Source: Pirellula sp.
Lineage (GTDB): Bacteria; Planctomycetota; Planctomycetia; Pirellulales; Pirellulaceae
NCBI GenBank assembly: GCA_021300015.1
Contig: JAJTFB010000062.1
Span: 1 to 50,788 of the forward strand
Direction of reading: 5' to 3'
DNA: 50,788 nucleotides
Below are positions 44,673-50,788 of the stretch, one piece after another (the first letter of the stretch is position 1; every line of letters starts with the position of its first letter). The notes beneath the pieces were generated by a model. It did no database searches and was not told the origin of the DNA. It saw only the letters and a program-made list of their open reading frames with translations. Both the position numbers and the translations under genes were made by a program.

Positions 44673-46085
44673 TCAGACCTCAGGAAGTGGGGAAGTCGCG
44701 TCGCCGAAACTGGACTTTTGTATTCCCATCTTTTGCATCATCGAGAGATACAAGCGGCACATCTGCCTTTCGGTGCTTTGGCGGTAGTCGAGGACCTTGC
44801 CGGTCTGGATCTTGCCGCCTCCTTTGCCAACCATCACGACCGGGAGCTGGGTCGCATCGTGACTGCCGCTCATCATGCTCGAACAGAGCATGATCATCGA
44901 GTTGTCCAGAGCCGTGCGCTCTCCCTCCTGGATCTTGCTCAATCGCCGTGCGATGTAAGCGACCTGCTCGGTGAAGAACTGATTGACTTTCAACCAGTCT
45001 TCGGTGTCGGAGTGCGAGAGCAGATGGTGGATCATGTAATCGATCCCAAGATGGGGGAATCGCAATGAGGAGTGGTCGTTGTTGAGTTTCAATGTAGTGA
45101 TGCGCGTCGTGTCGGTTTGGAAGCCCAAGACTAGAATGTCGCACATCAGACGCATGTGTTCAGAGATGTCTTGGGGGATGCCGTCGGCCGGACGGTCGAT
45201 GTTCGGTTTATCGAGCGTCGGCTTCCAGCCTTGGAGCTCCCCGCGCTGTCCTGCGTTGGCGATCCGTTGCTCGACGTCCCGGACCGAGTCGAGGTACTCG
45301 TCGAATTTCTGCCGGTCCGAGTTGCTGATCTGACGTCGGATATCGCCGGCGTGTTCCAAGACCGAGTCGAGCACGCTCTGGTCGCCTCGATGGTTCTCGT
45401 CCTTGAAGAGCCGATCAAAGGCCAGGGCAGGGTAAAGCTCTAGCGGGGTCGGAGTCGTGGGACTCGACCAGGAAATATGCGAGGAGTAAATCATCGAATA
45501 GTTCTTGTGAACCGATGGATTTGACTTCTCACAACCCAAGACCAAACTCGGAACCTTCGTTTGCCGTCCGACACTCTGAGCGAGCATTTGGTCGACGCTC
45601 GTGCCGGATCGGATTTCGCCCCCGGCGCTCAGCGGCGCTCCGGACAACAAGTTTCCGGTTTGGGAGCTGTGGATGTTTCCTTTGAGAGCCTCGGCATTGT
45701 AGAGACCTCGGATGAAGAGGGTCGAATCGCTGAACTCTTGGAGAGGAGCCAAAACCCGCCCAAGCTCGAGTTTGCTGGACTTGGCCCGATCCGTCGGCGG
45801 TTGATTCGTCGACGGTTGGTCCGTCGACGCTGGATCATTGGACGTCTGGCCAGCGTTTTCCTTGGCCCACCACTGGCCTGCGTGGAATCCGTTGCCAGCA
45901 AAGAGGATAGCAAGCCGGACCGGGGCCTCGGAGGATGGTTGTCCGCTCGCGGTTTCCTGGCCCCAGACGGCCATGGACTCCATCCAAGGAAGGGCCATAC
46001 TCACCCCGACACCTTGGAGCCAAGCTCGCCTTGAGAGGGCTCTGGAATCTCGCCGATTCGCATCGTAGTTTGCCATGGAGTTCAT
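44673..46085 (-). CDS. Tat-exported DUF1552 family protein
   Basis: The protein has 470 residues. A Tat signal is visible (LSRRAWLQGVGVSMALPWME), so the protein is exported folded. The body is a planctomycete DUF1552 protein: VRLAILFAGNGFHAGQWW, STLFIRGLYNAEA, SSQTGNLLSGAP, TSVDQMLAQSVG, PSLVLGCEKSNPSVHKNYSM, SDRQKFDEYLDSVRDVEQRI and ALDNSMIMLCSSMMSGSHDA. A Pro/Ser/Thr linker of imperfect STDQPST repeats (about residues 87-99) is coded by a short DNA repeat. These proteins are almost always paired with a DUF1592/1588/1585 cytochrome, as here (88 bases upstream). Their joint function, probably extracellular oxidation or degradation of a polymer, is not established. Confidence 0.92.
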   Translation of the reverse strand: MNSMANYDANRRDSRALSRRAWLQGVGVSMALPWMESMAVWGQETASGQPSSEAPVRLAILFAGNGFHAGQWWAKENAGQTSNDPASTDQPSTNQPPTDRAKSSKLELGRVLAPLQEFSDSTLFIRGLYNAEALKGNIHSSQTGNLLSGAPLSAGGEIRSGTSVDQMLAQSVGRQTKVPSLVLGCEKSNPSVHKNYSMIYSSHISWSSPTTPTPLELYPALAFDRLFKDENHRGDQSVLDSVLEHAGDIRRQISNSDRQKFDEYLDSVRDVEQRIANAGQRGELQGWKPTLDKPNIDRPADGIPQDISEHMRLMCDILVLGFQTDTTRITTLKLNNDHSSLRFPHLGIDYMIHHLLSHSDTEDWLKVNQFFTEQVAYIARRLSKIQEGERTALDNSMIMLCSSMMSGSHDATQLPVVMVGKGGGKIQTGKVLDYRQSTERQMCRLYLSMMQKMGIQKSSFGDATSPLPEV

Positions 46086-46173
46086 TTCGGATACCTGTAT
46101 TGGCTGGATGTTCGATCCGTGGGGTGTGCGTCGTTAAACCGATGTTCAGTCTATCGAGGCTCCAACGCTGAAA

Positions 46174-49100
46174 CTATTGCTCCATCGCCGGATCCCGGAA
46201 ATCTTTTCCTCGGATTTGCCGGAATGGTTTGCTCAAGACGATCTGGCAGACCGTTTCCTGGATGCTGAAGGAGTTTTCCGACTGCCTCTGGAGAATCTCT
46301 TTGAGGATCGGCTCGTCGGACAATTGGACCGATCGTCCCAGCGCGTAGCCGAGGAGTTTGCGGTTGAACTGACGGACAAAGTCCTCCTTGCGATGGATCT
46401 CCAGGTGGGAACGTAGGTCGTCGAAGCTGCGGATGTCCTCTCCGGTCGGAAGCCGCGACGATGCATCGATCGGATTTCCCGCCGAATCCTTCACACGGTA
46501 GCGTCCGATCGCGTCGTAGTTCTCCATAGCGAATCCGTAAGGGTCGATCCGTTGATGGCATTTCGAGCAAGCTGGATCGCTGCTGTGACGTTCGGTCAGT
46601 TGGCGTTCGGTGAAGCCCTCGGGAGGCAGTTCGGCAAGCACCGGTACATTCTTGGGCGGCTTGGGTAGCTTCTCCCCAAGAACCACTTCGCACAACCAGT
46701 TTCCTCGCAAGATCGGACTCGTTCGCGACGCTCCGGACTGCTTGGCTAGTGTGGCACCTAGCGTCAAAATCCCGCCTCGAGCGTGCTTGCGGACACCCTC
46801 GATACGCTTCCAGGGTTCGGTCGCATCGGGTGGACCGACGTCGGGTATCCCATAGTAGTGAGCAAGTCGACCGTTGAGAAAGGTATAGTCACTGGCGAGC
46901 AAGTCCAATACCGAGCGGTCGTTGGCCAACGCATCGGTAAAGAGCAGGATCGCTTCTCGATAGAGGTCTCCTCGGATCTGCGCGAACTCAGGGAAGTGAC
47001 TTTCGCTTTTCTCGTCGAGCGTATCGAGGTCCCGAATATGCAGCCACATGGTCCCGAATTCGACGGCCATCCGCTCCGCTTTGGGGTCCTTGAGCATCCG
47101 CCGAGTTTGGGCTCGGAGCGTCTCTGGCTCCGAGAGTTTACCCGAACGAGCCAAGTCCATGAGCGCATCGTCGGGCATCGAAGCCCACAGGAAATAGCTC
47201 AAGCGATTGGCGAGCTCCAGATCGGAGATATTCGTCGGTTGATCGGTGCCCTCCTGGGGTCGCTCGACGCGGTAGAGGAATTCAGGGGAGACCAAAACTC
47301 GAGCCACCAGAAGCTCGATCGCCTCCTCATGGGGAGTTTCGGTTTTGCGAAGATTTTGGTAGAGGTTCACGAGCGTTTGACGCTGCGTTTCGCTCAGCGG
47401 TTGTCGATACGCACGCTGCGCAAAGTCCAGTACCGATTCGACGTGTTTGGCTTGCGCATCGAGCATGGTCTTTCGGAACTCGGCGGCTTTATGGAGAAGG
47501 GGTTCTCGCAGTGGCTCAAAGGCACTGGGGTCTGCGTCCTGGGTTGCAAATTGCCAAAGTTGCTCATAGGCATCGACGGACTTGAGTGCGTCTTGGCTGA
47601 CGAAATGGAGCTCTGCCCAGAGTCTTTCCAGTGTTGCGGTCTGTTGCTCATCGAGCATCAGCTTGCGCAGATACTCGTCCTCCCGATAGAAGAGGGTCAG
47701 GGTAACGACTTCGTCGACCGGAACGATTTTGTTGTAGCATAGGGCGATGGGGAATAGATCGCGGAACTGTTCAAAGGATGCTTCGGTTCGAGCTTGAGCC
47801 TCTCCGCTTGCTGAGACCAGAACCGGCGAGGAGACCATCAGCTCACGAAAGACATTGGTCCAATTCGGATCCTTCGATACCTCGGCGGTTTCAGGGATCG
47901 GTGCAGTGCCTAGTTCGGGTTTATTTCCGCTGAGACCCAGTTGAACACTTCCGTTTTTTCCGGCCGTCGGATGCAAGGAAGCCGAGGCGACCCATTCGGT
48001 GCCGGCGGCGATCCCTGCAGGGAGTCGAATTTCGAGTACCTTCGGCCCTTCGATCATCGCATCGTTTGGGGCGAGTCGGTTACCTGCGATCTCGGTTCCA
48101 AACATCGATGCTGGCCAACCATAGCCTAAAGGTTCTGAAGCGGTTTTCGAAGTCGGTACGAGCGAGGATGGCTCAAGCCCAGATTGCTCGATTGCCGATA
48201 GAAAAAATGGACCTGAGGCCGACAGGAGCCTTCGGACAAGCACCGTGTCCGGGTCGTTGGCGGCCGTCTCCTTGGAGGCTTGGCTTGGGTCTTCGCTGGC
48301 TTGGACCAATCGTCTTTGAAGATCGGCGATGAGGGCCTGGCGTTTGGATGCTTCGGGTTCATTGAACCATTTCGCAAGTAGGCTTCCGGGTGGGATCAGG
48401 CTACCTTGGCCACTCTGCTTTGCGCCCTGGGTCGCTTCGCTGAAGAATTCCCAGACTCCGGCTCGGCCTTGGGCATCGGCGTGTGGGTTGCCTGCAAGGA
48501 GGTTGGGATGGAGTTGTTCTGCGAGGTTCCAGGTTTCGCTCGGTGAGTTTTCGGTTTGGATCGAGGTGATGCTCAGGTCGATTTGGGTCAAGTCGCAGGA
48601 GTGGTTTGCATCGCGGGGCTCGATCACCAGCACGATTTGGTCGTTGGGTCTGATGCGCAGCGATGTGTGTGGACCGATCGGAACGTCATTGGCGCCGTTA
48701 GAAAACCCCGAGGAGAGGACTTGGTGCAGGGAGCCGCGTCGGAGTTCCAATCGCCAAGCGATCCCATTGCCGCATTCGGTGTGGGCGTGTCGCACGGTCG
48801 CTCGGCAGTCGATCCGCATGGCCGATGGGGAATTCCAAGCTGTGCAGATCGAGCGCGATGGGGAAGGGTGTACGGCGATGCTTTTGGGAAGCATGTTGCC
48901 GGGGATGCGGACAGGTTGGTCCGAGGAGTTTGCGAGGATACTCAGTGCATCTTCGGCGACCCAACCGGTGATGAACGCATAACCGCCGATACCTTCGGAG
49001 GGATTGACCAGAAGTCGACGATTCGGGGCCAGGGGGTCGGGTCGGTCGGTGCTTGCGAACTCCCAGAGGCCTAGGGTGCTAGCCCAGGCTCGCATGAGAG

Positions 49101-50565
49101 CTCTAGGAGTATCGGTTTGGGATGCAAGCTCATCGATGGTCCGCCCGCGGGGGTCTTCGAGCCAACCGTCGAGTGCCGAGAGGATAGGTTCGGTTTTTTG
49201 GACCCAGGAGCTTTGTTGGGAGCGGAGGGTTTGGACCAAGGCATCGAGGTTGCGAATCGGCAGGTCGGGTCGTCCGGCCGCGACGAGTCTTGGATTGGAG
49301 ATCACGACCGCATCGTCTTGGTTTCCGTCGCCTGCGTCGGAGACTTGGAGATACAGGGTCAGGTCTTGATTCGGACTGTCTTGGGCCTCTTTCGGGATGG
49401 CAAATCGGAGTTCCTGTTGGTTGCGGATTGGATTGACCGATTCTTGCCAAGCGCTAGGTCCGTCTCGTTTACCTATATGTCCGACGCTTGAGAATTTCCA
49501 AAGGGCTTTTTGCCAGGATAGGACTTCGGCGATCAGAGGATCGGGCGATTCGAGCGGAGTCGATTGCCAGCGTTTTTGGAGTGTGGCCAATAGGCCTTGG
49601 GGATTGGCTTGATGGAATTGGTTCCAGAGGATTTTTAGGTACTTGGAGCTTAGACCTTCGGACTTCGCGAGAGCTTCGATGGTTTTCAGAAATTCATCGG
49701 GGCTAGCCGTGGGATTGGATTTTTCGGCATCGCGCAACTTCAAGGTAGCGACGAGGTATTTCTCGATGGGTAGTCGTCCCCCTTGGTTGGTTTCAAATAC
49801 GATGCCTTGGAGGTTGACCTTGGAGCCTTCGGATTGGTCGGTAAATGGAGCGTAGAAGCTTCGGATTTGCTCTAGGGTTGCGTTGGTCCGGTCCGAGCGC
49901 GAGGGGTCGTCGGCAAACGCGATTCCTTGGGGCAGCAGGACCACATGCTCGGCGACTGTTTTTGCAGCATCGAGGTATTTCCGGACCAAGGATGGAGACA
50001 TGACCAGGGCGGCTCCGGTATTGGAGAAGCCTTCTCCAGCGGCGCTATCTGCAGGAAACTCTTTGGCCGGTTGGATGTCGCGCAGGAGGGTAAGGTCTTT
50101 GATCGAGTTGGTGTATTCGGCGTTATTGAGTCGTCGCAGCAAGACCGGACCAGGGTCGCCGGCGTTGCGTTGGGCTTGAAGGGTCAACCAAGCTTCCATC
50201 CAGCCGATGGCGATTAGGCGATCGGATTCGGCGGGTTGAGGTTCCTCTTTGGGTGGCATCTGCTGTGTTTGAAACTGTTCGAGTACCCGCTGAATGGTTC
50301 TGGTATCGCGTTGGATGGAATTCCAGTTGGACCATTGGGTCAGGTCGACATCGGCCTCGGACCGTTCAGTGTTGTGGCATTTGGAGCAGTGTTTTTGAAC
50401 AAGCGACTGCACCGAGGTGGGGAACGAGCGTTCGAGTTCCTCTTGGCTTGGGTCGGCAACCAATGCGTGGGCGGGTTGCCCAAACAGGGCCAGCAACAGT
50501 CCGAGCGTCCAGAGGAACCTTGGGGGTCTTGATCGCTGTGTGGGAGAGGAAACGCAGGGACGCAT
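46174..50565 (-). CDS. Exported planctomycete cytochrome protein (PSCyt1 / DUF1587-1592-1588-1585 type)
   Basis: The protein has 1463 residues. The signal peptide covers about 1-35 (FLWTLGLLLALFGQPAHA). An N-terminal cytochrome domain carries HCSKCHNTE (haem motif at 60-64), then MPPKEEPQPAESDRLIAIGW and LRRLNNAEYTNSIKDLTLLR (DUF1587). A long middle section of beta-rich, possibly carbohydrate-binding sequence follows. The C-terminal third carries the DUF1595/1592/1588/1585 blocks: FAQRAYRQPLSETQRQTLVN, ELANRLSYFLWASMPDDALM, ASDYTFLNGRLAHYYGIPDV, RTSPILRGNWLCEVVLGEKL, and a second haem motif CSKCHQRIDPYGFAMENYDA at about 1333. It is the partner of the DUF1552 gene downstream and probably acts in the periplasm; the substrate is unknown. 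Confidence 0.93.
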   Translation of the reverse strand: MRPCVSSPTQRSRPPRFLWTLGLLLALFGQPAHALVADPSQEELERSFPTSVQSLVQKHCSKCHNTERSEADVDLTQWSNWNSIQRDTRTIQRVLEQFQTQQMPPKEEPQPAESDRLIAIGWMEAWLTLQAQRNAGDPGPVLLRRLNNAEYTNSIKDLTLLRDIQPAKEFPADSAAGEGFSNTGAALVMSPSLVRKYLDAAKTVAEHVVLLPQGIAFADDPSRSDRTNATLEQIRSFYAPFTDQSEGSKVNLQGIVFETNQGGRLPIEKYLVATLKLRDAEKSNPTASPDEFLKTIEALAKSEGLSSKYLKILWNQFHQANPQGLLATLQKRWQSTPLESPDPLIAEVLSWQKALWKFSSVGHIGKRDGPSAWQESVNPIRNQQELRFAIPKEAQDSPNQDLTLYLQVSDAGDGNQDDAVVISNPRLVAAGRPDLPIRNLDALVQTLRSQQSSWVQKTEPILSALDGWLEDPRGRTIDELASQTDTPRALMRAWASTLGLWEFASTDRPDPLAPNRRLLVNPSEGIGGYAFITGWVAEDALSILANSSDQPVRIPGNMLPKSIAVHPSPSRSICTAWNSPSAMRIDCRATVRHAHTECGNGIAWRLELRRGSLHQVLSSGFSNGANDVPIGPHTSLRIRPNDQIVLVIEPRDANHSCDLTQIDLSITSIQTENSPSETWNLAEQLHPNLLAGNPHADAQGRAGVWEFFSEATQGAKQSGQGSLIPPGSLLAKWFNEPEASKRQALIADLQRRLVQASEDPSQASKETAANDPDTVLVRRLLSASGPFFLSAIEQSGLEPSSLVPTSKTASEPLGYGWPASMFGTEIAGNRLAPNDAMIEGPKVLEIRLPAGIAAGTEWVASASLHPTAGKNGSVQLGLSGNKPELGTAPIPETAEVSKDPNWTNVFRELMVSSPVLVSASGEAQARTEASFEQFRDLFPIALCYNKIVPVDEVVTLTLFYREDEYLRKLMLDEQQTATLERLWAELHFVSQDALKSVDAYEQLWQFATQDADPSAFEPLREPLLHKAAEFRKTMLDAQAKHVESVLDFAQRAYRQPLSETQRQTLVNLYQNLRKTETPHEEAIELLVARVLVSPEFLYRVERPQEGTDQPTNISDLELANRLSYFLWASMPDDALMDLARSGKLSEPETLRAQTRRMLKDPKAERMAVEFGTMWLHIRDLDTLDEKSESHFPEFAQIRGDLYREAILLFTDALANDRSVLDLLASDYTFLNGRLAHYYGIPDVGPPDATEPWKRIEGVRKHARGGILTLGATLAKQSGASRTSPILRGNWLCEVVLGEKLPKPPKNVPVLAELPPEGFTERQLTERHSSDPACSKCHQRIDPYGFAMENYDAIGRYRVKDSAGNPIDASSRLPTGEDIRSFDDLRSHLEIHRKEDFVRQFNRKLLGYALGRSVQLSDEPILKEILQRQSENSFSIQETVCQIVLSKPFRQIRGKDFRDPAMEQ

Positions 50566-50721
50566 GGTTGGTGCTAGGTGGTAGGCGGTGGGGTTGTGGG
50601 CAGGAAAAGGCCCAGGGCGAGGAGGTTCATGATAATCGATCGGAGCGTTAAGGCCGCGTGACCGGTGAGAAAAGCAGCCTTAAAACCGTAAGACGCCGCC
50701 GCTTGCGCGTCGGGCGGAGCT

Positions 50722-50786
50722 ATTGGGGACAATAGCTCTACCATGGAAGAGACTGCCGGTGGGATGGTAGATCGATTGTCCCCAAT
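50722..50786. repeat. Large imperfect inverted repeat ending the window
   Basis: The 25-base arm at 50722-50746 (ATTGGGGACAAT, three bases, TCTACCAT, two bases) is matched in inverted orientation at 50762-50786 (ATGGTAGA, three bases, ATTGTCCCCAAT) at about 20 of 25 positions. Inside the left arm GCTATTG-GGGA-CAATAGC is itself a perfect hairpin. The 50566-50721 stretch before it shows no gene. It resembles a REP or miniature inverted-repeat element, and the window ends 2 bases after it, so any neighbour is unseen. Confidence 0.7.
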
Positions 50787-50788
50787 CG

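Overview
The window reads as chromosomal DNA of a planctomycete, probably a Pirellulales-type organism. The case rests on gene content. It has a giant exported protein combining a planctomycete membrane-bound-dehydrogenase domain, HEAT repeats and a haem-binding domain. A DUF1592/1588/1585-type cytochrome protein is paired with a Tat-exported DUF1552 protein. There are planctomycete-type ECF sigma factors, a PEP-CTERM protein end, several Tat-exported Gfo/Idh/MocA oxidoreductases, and a tetrahydromethanopterin-pathway formyltransferase (Ftr), a C1 enzyme known from planctomycetes, methylotrophs and archaea. I found no rRNA, tRNA, CRISPR array, transposase or phage gene.

Layout. 1-3.5 kb: PEP-CTERM gene end, two ECF sigma genes (the second overlapping a small membrane-protein gene that may be its partner) and an exported oxidoreductase. 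3.5-7.6 kb: the giant dehydrogenase/cytochrome gene on the minus strand. 7.7-14.6 kb: an iron-sulfur assembly operon, sufR-sufC-sufB-sufD-Rieske ferredoxin-sufT-like-sufE::sufS. A palindrome lies inside the promoter in front of sufR. The last gene fuses a SufE domain to a SufS desulfurase, but the SufS part has lost about 38 codons and its frame. 14.9-21.9 kb, all minus strand: a membrane-anchored alpha/beta hydrolase, an unknown protein translationally coupled to it, a caspase-fold protease, Ftr, 5-formyltetrahydrofolate cyclo-ligase and a polyglutamine protein. 22.3-29.5 kb, plus strand: a metallopeptidase, a nucleotide-sugar epimerase, larE, an oxidoreductase, ligA, an ABC ATPase and yidD. 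29.5-35.5 kb, minus strand: an endonuclease/phosphatase-family membrane protein, a cyanophycin-synthetase-like ATP-grasp protein with an eroded Mur-ligase part, a proline-rich secreted protein, and a UvrC without its C-terminal HhH domain. 35.7-43.7 kb, plus strand: rpe, a catalytically dead histidine-phosphatase homologue, accD, nadA, a 10-helix permease, a Gfo/Idh/MocA homologue without its catalytic lysine, an App1-like phosphatase and a lipoprotein. 43.7-50.6 kb, minus strand: endonuclease IV and the DUF1552/DUF1592 pair.

Most of the window is housekeeping. The points most worth checking are the broken sufE-sufS fusion, the operator-like palindrome at sufR, the caspase / unknown / lipase-like neighbourhood (a candidate undescribed conflict or cell-death module), the CphA homologue with a vestigial Mur ligase, and two enzyme homologues whose catalytic residues are replaced. 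Non-coding DNA carries several palindromic REP-like elements (about 849, 17200 and 50722) and short tandem repeats.
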